A stretch of 64,000 bases of DNA from Symsagittifera roscoffensis (taxonomy: Eukaryota > Xenacoelomorpha > Acoela > Convolutidae). The notes beneath the pieces were generated by a model. That model worked only from the letters and a program-made list of their open reading frames with translations, was not told the origin of the DNA and did no database searches. Below are positions 11,149 through 23,100 of the stretch, in pieces. Positions within the stretch are counted from its first letter, which is position 1. Each line of letters opens with the position of its first letter. Both the position numbers and the translations under genes were made by a program. The stretch is taken from contig NC_087071.1 of the NCBI RefSeq assembly GCF_963678635.1, positions 44,935,095-44,999,094 on the forward strand, in the 5' to 3' direction.

Positions 11149-13298
11149 CGGATAAGAAGTTTAAAAGAAGTTTTTTCAAGCGAATTTAAGTTTAAAAAAA
11201 TTTAAAGTTAGGCATTTTTTAAACCATATTTCAGAAACGTTTTTCTGCGATTCCCTTTGTAGGTAGAAAGGTCTAGGAATAAACAGTGGGGGTAATTCTT
11301 ATGTATTTAGCATCAATCTAAATGAATTTTTTCTTTTCTTTTGCACAATCCCAGCACGGTGAAAATATGAGAAAATGTGTAGTTGGGTTCATCTAGAAAG
11401 ATGATGCTCAAAAGTTTGATTAATCATGATTACTTTAATCTTTTTCACTTGAATCACTGTCGGTCTCATTTTGAATAACTTTGAAAAAAACTAAAGATTT
11501 TGCACTGGTTGTCTGCAGTTTGGGCATTTTGGTCTGCGTTGTTTATTTGTTATCCTCTCATGACAAGAACTAAAGACACCATGTTAAAATTGTTCACCCT
11601 CGTGCATTGAGGTAGTTCTTTTACTTTGTGTGTCCACAAGACATATTGGACATTTTTTATGACAATAAAAAACTTTTGCGGTACTAACTGACTAATGGAA
11701 AAAGCCTGAGAAAGCGTGGGACATATGGCATATGGGTCAATTTTTGGTGGCTGGTAGAACACATCAATTACAGAGGGTAAGGGTTGGGTGAAAATCGATA
11801 AAGTGAGTCAAATTAGTAGTCTTTTTTCCTTGAATGGAGTAATTCCTTTGTTCTTTGCTGGCTCATGACAAAAATAATACAAGGTTTAAAAAGAATGGAA
11901 AAGGTTGAAAGTGGTGGTTTGGCTTATAAGGCAGAGAACTTGCCATACTGAGAAAATTGGAGCTGGCTCTACTCGTGGCAGTCAACACAAATTAAGTGGG
12001 GTGCCTGATTGTGTTCATGATTGTGTGGTTTTTGAATCTTTTTTTCCAGCAAAACAGATGAGAAATTGTAATATAGTATTGAGATGCTGAGAAGTTTTCC
12101 GAAAAAATTGATGTGAAAGAGTTTTGAAAATAAAAAGGAGAGAAGAAAAAACATCAAAAAAATTTTTGATTGATTTTCTCTGTCATTTTTTTATAAAGTT
12201 GAAGCTTATTAAAAAATAAGCAAATTTGGGAAGTTAGGTTAATTGAAATTGTATCATTCTCGTAAATATATGCATTAAAAATTTGTCAAAAGTGTGAATT
12301 TTTTTTGTTCACGATGATGGTAACGTTTTAAAAACCACTGACTTTTCCATAAGACAACTTCAAGTTGCTCTTATCAGGATAAATCTAAAAGTTTGTCAAC
12401 GATGCTACAACATCATCCACTTGATTCAGTGTGCTGTATTCTAGGACCTTATTAGTAAAAAAAACATTCTGGTCTAATCAGAAAAAATCTGTTTTTTCTT
12501 AGTAATTTTGATGTGGTACTTGATAACCACGATTTGCTTCGTACAGGGGGTTTATTCATGAATTTTTGCTGATTTTATGACAAAAACATCCTGTAGACTT
12601 ATTGGACTCAAAAAATTTGAAAAATCAAAACAGTTTTTGACCTGAGGATCATGTAGCAATTTTTTATTAGAGGAATTTGTCGTTTGCTGTTAACGCAATT
12701 TTATGCTCAAAAATTAACTAATTCAAATATGGCGATTTGTGAAATTTTTCAATTTTTCCGTCTTACTACTTATTTTAATATTCGAAATATAGAAGAAATT
12801 TTGGGCAGATTTAAAGTTTCGACCTTTACATTAATCAACTAAAGTGGACAGATGTTCAGAGGACTTCTTGTAGTATTTTTCGCAATTTCATTATTGATAT
12901 CCATGTTTGTGTGACCTAAATTAATCAGGGTCGAGTTGCTCGACTTATTTTCGACTTTGGAAGTTGAGCAAGTTCACTTTATCGCGAGCAAGTGCAATTT
13001 AATCATGTTATTTGATAGTCGAGAAAGTCGAAACTTAGGTTGAGCTCAATCAAAACGTACTTATTTTTGGTCGAGAAAGTCTAAACATATCTATGCTGGG
13101 TCGAATAAACAATTTATAAAAACGCTGGTCGACTTTCTAGAAAGTCCAAACATAAGAAATTTCGGTCAAGAAAATTGAAACAAATTTGAACTGGTTCGAA
13201 CAAGATCGAAAACTTTTTTTGTTGGGTCGAGAAAGTCGAAACATACCAAATTTTGTTGCGAAAATAGAAACAAATCAATATTTAGTCCAAAAAAAAAC
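11149..13298. repeat. Unit 2 of the old tandem duplication
   Basis: This is the diverged partner of 8600-11148, with one copy of the 296-bp element (11149-11455), the shared CATGACAAGAACT block near 11563, and the GTCGA minisatellite (about 12930-13298). Indels of tens to hundreds of bases separate the units. Open frames within it are short and not conserved in unit 1. Confidence 0.75.
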
Positions 13299-13931
13299 GA
13301 AAAACATATCGAACACCTTGTCTCGTGTTAATATCTGCTTGGTGTTTCTTTTGTGGCCGTTTAAATGGAGGCAGAACAATTAACAGACTTGTCTAAGAGC
13401 AGAAAAACAAAAAATGTTCCACGAATGAAAGGACCAACAAAGGATTGTACAACTCATCATATCGAATTCAGTCCAATCTGCTCATTTACCGGTCAGCGTT
13501 TACTATGTTCTCATAACTTTTCAGTTTTTCATGAATATAGTTTGCTTACTTGTTACTTGCTAAAAAACGCAGCCGTTTTTTTTTGGTTTCTTCAAGTGTC
13601 CATATACATTTAAACACGGGTAAAATAAAAAAAATTAAGTTTATGTCAAAAATGGGAACCATTCGGTCCTTTGAAAACAAAATCATAGAAAATATGAATA
13701 TCGAAATATATTATTTCTAACTATAAAGTAAATCTCTGCAATATGAGCAACATTTTTAAAACTTAACAATAAGTACGGTACAACAAAATTTGAAATAATT
13801 TTATCTTTTTTCTACACTTTTTATGTATCAAACTTTGGTTTTCGTTCCGTTTTTGATATTTTTTGTCCATTCTTTTTGGATTTTTTACGCTATTTTTCTC
13901 CATTTTCGCTGTTTTTGCTTTTCTGTAATGG
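13299..13931. other. 3' flank of the C2/coiled-coil gene
   Basis: This lies downstream of the stop codon at 13934-13932 on the minus strand and should hold its 3' UTR. No perfect AATAAA signal on the minus strand stood out. The plus-strand open frame at 13365-13613 is not recognisable as a protein. Confidence 0.4.
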
Positions 13932-14151
13932 TCAACTCTCCATGACCATGTCAAGCATTTTAGACAGCTCGTTGTAGTCGATCAAGTTGTCATTATTGGT
14001 GTCGAACTTCTTGAAGTCTACAGCAATGGCGTTGAACTTGGCCTTCAAGTGTTTGGGGACCCTGGCCAAGAACCGGTCGAACTCTTCTGGGCTCAGCCCT
14101 TCCTCCTTGTCCATCATTTCAATGTCGGCTGCCAGTTTTTCCAGCAGGGAT
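13932..14151 (-). CDS. C2/coiled-coil gene, exon 8 (EF-hand and stop)
   Basis: The acceptor ATTTTAG| lets the first base complete AGA (Arg) from exon 7. It encodes 72 residues plus TGA. A canonical 12-residue EF loop, DTNNDNLIDYNE, has D, N, D, D and E at positions 1, 3, 5, 9 and 12. An upstream helix-loop-helix (EMMDKEEGLSPEEF) looks like a degenerate partner with a shortened loop. One functional calcium site is expected. Confidence 0.88.
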
Positions 14152-17100
14152 CTAAAATTCATTATTAATAAATACTAAACAAAATTTTTTTAAAAAAAGA
14201 GACTTTTTTCATGTAATATTGAATTGCTGTATCGTATAATTCGGTGCGATGGAAATCAAAATAGGAAACTATTAGTTATTTGAATTTTCTAATAGCACTT
14301 ATTTTTGTAAAATAAGATTTATTTCGCCTTGATTAAAAGTTGGTTCATGATGTGTTTAAAGATATGGTTTATTTCATGATAAAAAGATAGAAAAAACGGC
14401 ACACCAACAAAGTTAATTTGAATATTTTGAAATTATTTGAAATTATATTACCTATCCATAGCCTGCATTTTTTCGTCCAGCTGGTCGAAAAACATATCTT
14501 TTAATTTCTCGAAATCGTCTCTGATTTTCGCCAATTTTTCATTCTCCCCAGATAATTTCTGGTAAATTTCCTTGAATTTTTCCAACTGTTGGTTCAACTC
14601 TGCTATTTTAGATTCGAGAGCATCATTATTAGCCTGCAGTTTAGCAGAAGTTTCGCCCAAAACCTTATTTTGCTCGGCGAATTTCGCATTTTCTTTTGCG
14701 AACTTTTCAACTTCCGCTTGGAGTTGCTTGATTTTCGCCTCCAAATCTGCGTTATTTTGGGCAAATTTTCCATTTTCTTGAGAAAGTTTTTCCGTTTCTT
14801 CTTTCAGTTGCCCGATTTGGGCAGTTAGTTGTTTGTTGTTTTCTGCCATTTTGTCATTTTCGCCAGCCAATCGATCTACTTCGGATGAAAATTTCGCGAT
14901 TTTAGCTTCTAGTTCTTTGTTGTTCGCAGCCATTTTTTCGTTTTCTGCAGTCATTGTTTCAACTTGCGCGCCCAATTTGTTGTTGTTTTCTTCGAATTTT
15001 TTGTTTTCTGCACCCATTTTGTTAACTTCGCCTTCTAATTTTCCGACTTGCTCTTCCAGTTTTTTGTTGTTTTGTTCCAGTTTCGCATTTTCAGCTGACA
15101 TTTTTCCGACTTCAGCTGTAAGTTTGGCGTTGTTTGCTGCAAATTTGTTGTTTTCTTCTGTCATTTTGTTCACTTGACCTTCAAGTTTGTTCACGTTGTC
15201 TTCCAGAGCCTGAAAATTTTCGCAAAAAGTTTTGATCGGACAGAAAATTTTTTTAATTTACCCGTTGCGATTGATTTGAAATTATAGACACACTTTTAGC
15301 GATTCAATAGCGTTGAAAAATTATTTTAGCGACAACACCTACAATCTACAACCCAACAATCCGATGTACAAGAGCTTCTCTACACTGCCTTCACTACACC
15401 CAAGGAAACAACTGCCCCAGGAAAGCACTCTTTTTCAAGAGTCATAAGTCGGCCGATAAAGCCTGTATAAAGGTGCTATTGGAACCAAGTCCCAAACCGG
15501 CACTTGCAAACCCAACGGTGCGCAGCCAACCTGGGTTCTGACTTGGATCGGTCGCAGTCCTGATTGGCTTTTTGTCCCTCCGAGAGAGTGTCACTGCCGC
15601 AGATCTAGAAGTTGGTTGGTCCCTATAACACCCTAGTCTAAGCAACACATTGCGAAAGCGGTGCTAGCATTCTAGGAGACAGAGATACGTTGCGACCGGG
15701 TCTGCAATTGCTTACTTGGACAACCTCTACTCTGTCGTTATTGTTGGACCTACCAAGAGTAACCCGACGGAAGAGGGTCTAGAGGGAAGGAGAAAGTGCC
15801 CAGAAGGACGAAGAGGGTGCAAGAAGGAGGGCTACCAAGAGTAACCCGACGAAAAAGAGACAAGAGGGAAGAGGAAGGACAAAGAGGAAGAAAGGAAGGA
15901 CAAAGACGAAGAAGGAGCAGTCCTGCTCACATAGTGAGTGAAGAAACTCCCCGCCCCCCCCCCACAATGCCATCATCCCTTAACTCCCAAATGGCATCAG
16001 CAATCGCAAACTACGACCAAAGCGACGACGAATCTAATTCCGAGTTAATAATCGAAGGAAGCCTGACACCAACAAGCAATGATCGAGGAAAGGCCTCGCC
16101 TCAAAGGCAACTGACAATGGGACCAAACCAAGATCGACATGCTGATTACAACACAGTAAAACGAAAGCAGTTCAAGAATGTGCCCAAAGGGCAACCGACA
16201 ATGCATTCAGAAAACTGGCAAGACAATCTTGATGACGCTTCGCCTAAAAGGCAACCGACAATGGAGCAAAGTCAAGCAACTAATCGAAAGCGCAAAGCCG
16301 AAGAATCACAAGCTCAAAGCAACAAAAGACTAAACATCACGAACATTATCTACATAAGCTTTGCAAAAGACAAAATTCCAAGCAGAATGACTTTCACCAA
16401 ATCAATACGTAACCTGACTAAAGTACAATATCCTGGTCAAACCAGGGACCTCAAGACTGGCCTAGGCTATTCAATCAAGCCTGAATCGCCTCAAATTGCC
16501 CAAGTTATCACCCAAGCCAACCTCGATGACCTGTTTCCCGACACAGAAGTAAAAATCGGAGGCAGACAACACAAGACAAACCAACCCAAGAAGAAACAAA
16601 CTTCCAGCTTTGTTATCTCAAGAGTCAGTGAACAACTCAGCGAAGCTGACATCAAATCTGAACTTGAGGAGATCAACAACATCAAGGTAGCAAAGCTCTT
16701 CCGAATCCAAAGCAGAAGCCTAGACAAGCCAACACAACTCATCAGAGTTTTCACAGATGATGACCTCGCCGGTAGAAAGGCAATCGACAATGGGGTCTAC
16801 ATCTGCAACGAACTGAAACGATGCGAAGCATCCAAAACAGAACCACGAGTAACACAGTGTTACAAATGCCAAAATTTCGGCCACATGGCCATTAACTGTC
16901 CGAACCAACAACGATGCCTCAGATGTGGCGAAAACCATGCAGTCAGAGACTGCAAAATTCCAAAGCAGCAAGCTAATTGCATCAACTGCAGAGGCGAACA
17001 CCCGGCGCAGTACAAAGGCTGCCCGGTTTACAAGTCAGCTCAAGTCGAAGCCCAAAAAGCACAACCAAAAGTGCAAAACTACGCTCAAGTAGTCAAACCA

Positions 17101-20100
17101 CTACCAACCACAACCGAAACACAACCAACCATGAGCAAAGAGGACATACAGCAGTTCATTAAAGAAACTGTTGAAACTACAATAGCCGATCAAGTCGAAA
17201 AAGCAGTGCAGAAAACAATGGACGAAAAGATAACCGATGCAATCACCAAAGCTGTCGCTAAATCATGTGAGAAAATTAACGAAACAGTCAGCAATGCAGT
17301 CAAAACTCAATTCGAGAAAATAGATTTCACAGAACTTTTAACATCAAATATAAAAGCAAAAACACACAGAGAAGCAAGCAGCAGCAGACATAGTAACTCC
17401 CGAAATCATAACAACAACAATAAACCAAAATGAATAGACTCAAGATAGCGCAACTCAACTGCAGAAGTATAAACAAGCACAAACTGGAGATCCAAGATCT
17501 TCTAGCGAAACACAACATCACTATAGTCTGCTTCAACGAAACAAAAACCAAACATCCACCAAAACTACAAAACTTTAACCTTGCAGCGGCAATCTGTGAC
17601 AGTGTCACAGGCTCGGCAATTTACATCAGAGACAACATACAGTACCAAGTACTGGAACAAGCACAACACATAAACCACAGAGAATGCAGAAAAGTATGCG
17701 AGACGATCAAGATCAACACAATGGGTATCATTGTAACAAGTGTTTACCTTAGCCCAAACGCAGAGATAGAGAACGTGACTTTCAATGGAAAAGATCCAAA
17801 GCACATCATCGTTGGAGACTTCAACGCACAGATCAAATCTGTCAACCCAAAAGCAAGAGCAACCAACAGCAACGGAAGAGTTGTAGACGCTCTCATGCAC
17901 AACTACTTCATCTTGAACGGTTCCGAACCAACACACCAAAGTGACTCAGTCCTAGACTTACACTTTGCATCACCAAAAATGGCTTGCTTATGCACGAACT
18001 TTGAAGTGTCAGACACAACACCAAGCGATCACTACATGACAATTGCAGAGTACGAACTAACTGTTCCAAAGAGAACATGCACAAAACCAAACTGGCGAAA
18101 ATTCAGAGGTACAGTAACGAACTACAAGTTCAACCCTGACTCAATCAAAACTGACGAAGGTCTAGCTCGAGAAGCTGACCAGATAGCCAAACACATTGAC
18201 AAGTGCTACCAAGGCAGCCTAAAAGAACACAAGCCCCAATTCACGAACCCACAACTAGTCGAACTAGTCAGAAACAAACACAAACTTGAACGACAAAAAC
18301 AAAAGATGAGACGATATGACCAACAAGACACCAGTGACTACAAAGACCTGTGTACAAAGCTAAACAAAACAAAGAAAGACATCAGACAGCTAAAACAGAC
18401 AGTAGAAGAAGAAAACCAACTCAAACTACTCAGTGAAATGAACAAAGGACCAACACAACAGAATTTCTGGAAAGCAGTAAAAAAGCTCACAGGCACAAGA
18501 CCTAAACGAACGAGTAAACTGAAAATGACAAATCAAGACGCTGCGAACCACTTCGCTAAGATGCTCAAAGCAAACATGACGACAAATATAACAAACTCTC
18601 AGGCAGCTCTAACGCATGAACAGGAAGTACATGACAAGGTGTCCCAGGCGAAAATCCAAGACTTTCAACTAGAACAGACAGGTTTTGCACAAACAGAAAT
18701 TAGCTTAAAGCAACTCAAAGACGTGATCAATCACAGAAAAAACACTGCCCCAGGACAAGACAAAGTTAGCTACAAAGCGATGAAAAACCTGCCCATCAAC
18801 GTACTAGAATTACTAAGACAAATCATAGTACAATCGCTGAGAAGTGGCTACGTTCCTTTAGGCTGGAAACAAGCGACAGTATCAATGTTACCAAAACCCG
18901 AGAAAGACCACAAAGATCCCAAGAACTATAGACCACTCTCACTTACAAGCTGTATCGGGAAGATCTGCGAATGTTTTGTCAAAGAGCAGCTGCTAGTACA
19001 CTGCGAAGATCACGACATCTTCGGACACTTTCAAAGTGCATACCGAAGCAAACGATGCACCACCGACAATTTACTCTGTCTAACAGAGACAATCTATAAA
19101 GAGAATAACTGGAAGCAACCCGTTGCAGCAGCATTTCTGGACGTGCAACGAGCTTTTGACTCTGTCTGGCACGAAGGCCTATACTACAGACTACTAGAAA
19201 TCAACTGTCCGAAGTGGATTGTAAAATGGACCAAGAGTTTTCTGACAGACCGAGAGTTAACAGTAGTATACCACCAAGCCAAAGCCGACAGTTTCACACC
19301 CAGTGCAGGAGTACCACAAGGAAGTGTAATCAGTCCAATTCTTTTCAACATCTATGTAAGCAAACCAGATGCAGGTCTAACAACAATATCACAATATGCC
19401 GACGACATAGCAATTTACACAAGTTCAAACACAAGCAAGAATGCAACACACAGACTACAAGGTGGCCTAAACAAACTTGAAGCAGGGTGCCAGAAATGGA
19501 AGATAGACGTGAACCCGGAGAAGACAAACTTTATACTTTTTACAAGACACAAGAAGAATGACTGCAAATTAATGCTACAGAACGAAGAGATCGAACCATC
19601 AACAACCACTAAATTTCTTGGAATTACATTAAATAACAACCTGACATGGAAAGACTATCTACAAAGAATTGAAGACAAATCGACAAGGAAAATCAATTTT
19701 CTACTAGTACTACGAGCCAAAGGCATCAAATCCAAAGTCTTAAAGTTTTTGTACCAATCAACAATTCTACCAGTACTCACATACGCATCACCTTCGTGGG
19801 CAAACGCATCAACAAGTCACTTACAAAGATTGCAGAACAGAGCACTAAAAATAGCCTACCATCTACCAGTACTAACACCAACAGAGGAAGTACATAAAAT
19901 CACCAGGATGAAGACGATTCAAGAAGAACTAACAAGACTAAACTCAAATTACCTCAAAAGAGCTGCACAAACAAACCCCAAGATACAAGAACTAATCCGA
20001 GACACTCTACAACAATCAACAGACACATACGCACACAGAATCACACCAATGCAAGCAATTTTCCAACAACACCTTTCCGCAAGATGAACAACACCCGGAA

Positions 20101-23100
20101 GTTAACAGCTTGAAGAGCAGCAGGTCTGCTTCAGAAGCTTAACTGGTCACAGACCAACACATACTTACTGTTGAAAAATTATTTTAGCGTTCAAAAAGCT
20201 AGTGCTTTAAAATGAGCTCATTCTAAAAAGTTCAGTTTAAGTTAAGCCTAATTTAAGTTTTTTAACCCATTCAATCTTAAAACCCGCAGTGTCTTGAAAA
20301 CTTTGGGTTAATTTGGGGTGGAGGCGTTGATGAATTATGACCACAACTGAAATCCTTGTTTACCTTGTTTGTCTGAGCCAACTTCTCGTTTTCCTGGCTG
20401 AATTTATCGACCTGGAGAAACAAAAAAAGTAACCTTTAAAAAATCTTAATTATTTCAAAATTTGAAAAACATTTGAAATGAAATGAAAAAAGTAGTATAC
20501 TAAAAAGCAATTTGATTAAATTCTCACGCTCACTTTTCCTTTTATTTATTTATATTCTGGCATTTTACATTTTTTCACGAATTTCTTTGTGTAATTATAT
20601 TTTTCTATAAATTCAGTTTTCAAGTGATGAAATAGAAAAATTTATAACTTTCATTGATATTTTTAGAAGACTTGCTTTGTTTTCAAATCCAGTTTTGTCT
20701 TCTTGAAGTTTTAAAAAGTAAAAAAATAATAATGATGACAATTACGTATTTTCAAATAAAAATAGTTTCAAACCTAATAACAAAAGTTCAAATACTTGAC
20801 AAAAAAAGATTTAAAGTATATATACAATGAAGCATTACCTCTCCTGTCAATTTGTTCACACTCTGTTCCAGCTTCTGGTTGTTTTCTGCGAACTTGGCAT
20901 TCTCCCCGGACAGTTTGTCAACTTCCCCACTCAATTTGGTCACATTTTGCTCCAGTTTCGCATTGTTAGCCTCGAACTTCTTGTTCTCCTCTGTCATCTT
21001 GGACACCTGAACAACAAAAAAGAGAGAACGTTTTCAAACACTGACGTGAAACGTGGCACGCCAACAAGCCGAAGGGCCAAAAAACCGAAAATGGGACATA
21101 AACATTCCAGCAAACCGAAATTTAAGGTTTTTATGCAACAACATTGTTATACGGTTGTTATGCAAATGTTACGTAATTCTGATGTGATTGGCGGCTCTGA
21201 TGTAATTTCGGCCTCAAGATATAACGGTTTGTATATTCATGGCGGTTTGTTGAACATTCGCCAATGTTAATGACATAATATTTCCAACCATCTAAAAACT
21301 GAATGATATTGTTGTCTGGAGCTCAAATGTCAAGACAATTACACCTGTAATCATTTTTCATAATTCGTAAGGTTATGGGGGTTTAAAGTTAGGTAAGGTG
21401 TATACAGTCTGAACAAATGGTGAATTCCCATAGGTTCCAATATTCATAGGTTCCAAAATAAAAAATCAGTCGCATAAGTTCCAAAATTTATCTTCTTGAA
21501 TTCTGATTGGTTGAAATTTGAGCCAACGAATTTATGGATTGATTGTTTACTGTTCAACCAGCATAAACTCAAGCTGCAGAATAGTGACCGCCGCAGCCGC
21601 GCCAACGTGTTGCGAGATTGCCACCAAAGGGTTTAGAAATTTACGAAATACGAAATTTAGAGCCGGTTATCGCCGCGAAGCGGCGACGCGCGCGTAGCGC
21701 GCCCACCGGCGACCTTAAACCGAGACTCGGCTAATTTAGTCTTTTGACCAATTGGAAAGATTTGGAACTTATGCGACTGCTTTTTTATTTTGGAACCTAT
21801 GGGACTGATTTTTCATTTTGGAACCTATGAATACGCACCGAACAAATAGGCCGACAGCGTTGAGACTACTTCTATTGTTGATGGGACTTAGAGGTCGCTA
21901 CACACGAGTCTATAATTGTATTTCTGAGAATAGCGCGCTTAAATTGAACTGTTCATCTAGGATCAACCGTACAAATTAAGCCCCCCCCCCCCCATCCAAA
22001 ACGATTTAGTTGCGAGAAAATATGGATTTTTCATCAGCTCAGCTAACTTTGAGTATAGTCTAGATTGGATCTACTAAACAAATCCCCCCACCCCCTATGG
22101 TACCTACATAAGACACATATAATTTACGTGCTTATTTGATAAGTGTAACAGCTGTTGCCAATTAGATTTTTTTTGGGTTTCAGAATTTGCTGCATTCTGA
22201 TTGGCTGAAAATTCGACTAATTTGCAAGCAATTTGCTAGCTAAACCTACTTAACAATTTCGCCCCTTTTGTAATGGGGGGGGGGGGGGGGTGTTAAGTAG
22301 ATCCCCTCGTTCAAAATTAACCGACTATTACTGAAGAAAATTGAATTAAAAATTAATTTGTGCAATTAACAGCATCCAGATGGAATCCCGCATAAAAACG
22401 CTTAAAAACAATTTTATTTGCGCGTTTATGAAATGCATATTTTAAACAGAATCACTTTTCAGAATTAATACATGCTTGGGGAGGGCTTTCTACGTATTTC
22501 ACTCAGGGGAAGGGGTTGATCTTCTATCATCAATGTTGATTATGCTCAATTGTCGTATTTATATGCCTATCGTCTTTCTGTACTGTCGTCTTATTCAACT
22601 TAGCCTGCTATCGACACAGTCCAAATATATTATGTTTGTTATCATAGTTTGCATGCCAGCCAACATATTTGCATTCCCCATTTTATTTAGCCACTTTTTT
22701 GTCCATAAAGTATTCAATTTAAAGCAACAAAACTCAACAGATTGGAACGCGCAAACAAACAGTTGTAGTATGGAACTATTGATCGGGGGGTTTTCCAGAG
22801 AGTGGTAAAAGGCAAGGTAAAATTTCAAGAATGTAGGAGTTTATTGCCTTATTTATACAAAATATTAATGATAGGTAATATATATCATATCGTTCCAATC
22901 TTAACCACGAGGCCAAACTGTGCGCTTGATATGCGCTAGTATATAAAAATTGTAACATATTTTAAAAAACTTACCTAATTAGGTGAGTTTCTCATCAATC
23001 ATTCGATTACCAAAAAGATTTGAAAAAAAAACTTTAGCGAAAACGATTGTCTTTTGTTGTTTCGGCTTTCCGTTAATGCGGCTCTTTATGTACCCATTGC

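Larger units (their letters stand above)
15332..20169 (+). mobile_element. Full-length Jockey-type LINE retrotransposon
   Basis: A non-LTR retrotransposon of 4838 bp lies in the intron between exons 7 and 6 of the host gene, in antisense. It is bounded by a perfect 20-bp target-site duplication (15312-15331 and 20170-20189). It has a 5' UTR of about 635 bp containing a 20-bp motif repeated at 15750 and 15834, two intact ORFs, and an 82-bp 3' UTR with no poly(A) tail. The sense strand is A- and C-rich, unlike the host. Three zinc knuckles in ORF1, an endonuclease-RT ORF2 and the absence of RNase H point to the Jockey group. It looks young and possibly active. Confidence 0.93.

Noticed and set aside
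14572-15177. Plus-strand open frames opposite exon 7, rich in F, S and L
   Set aside because: They are mirror images of the coiled-coil coding strand; the minus-strand frame has splice sites, phase agreement and heptads.
15796-15966. 57-codon N-terminal extension of LINE ORF1
   Set aside because: It starts at GTG and includes the 5' UTR repeat; the first in-frame ATG is at 15967.
16491-17001. Minus-strand open frames within the LINE
   Set aside because: They are antisense shadows of ORF1 with unusual composition and no domain.
22476-22808. 110-codon plus-strand frame, hydrophobic
   Set aside because: No recognisable domain, no splice context, inside an intron; composition fits AT-rich chance.
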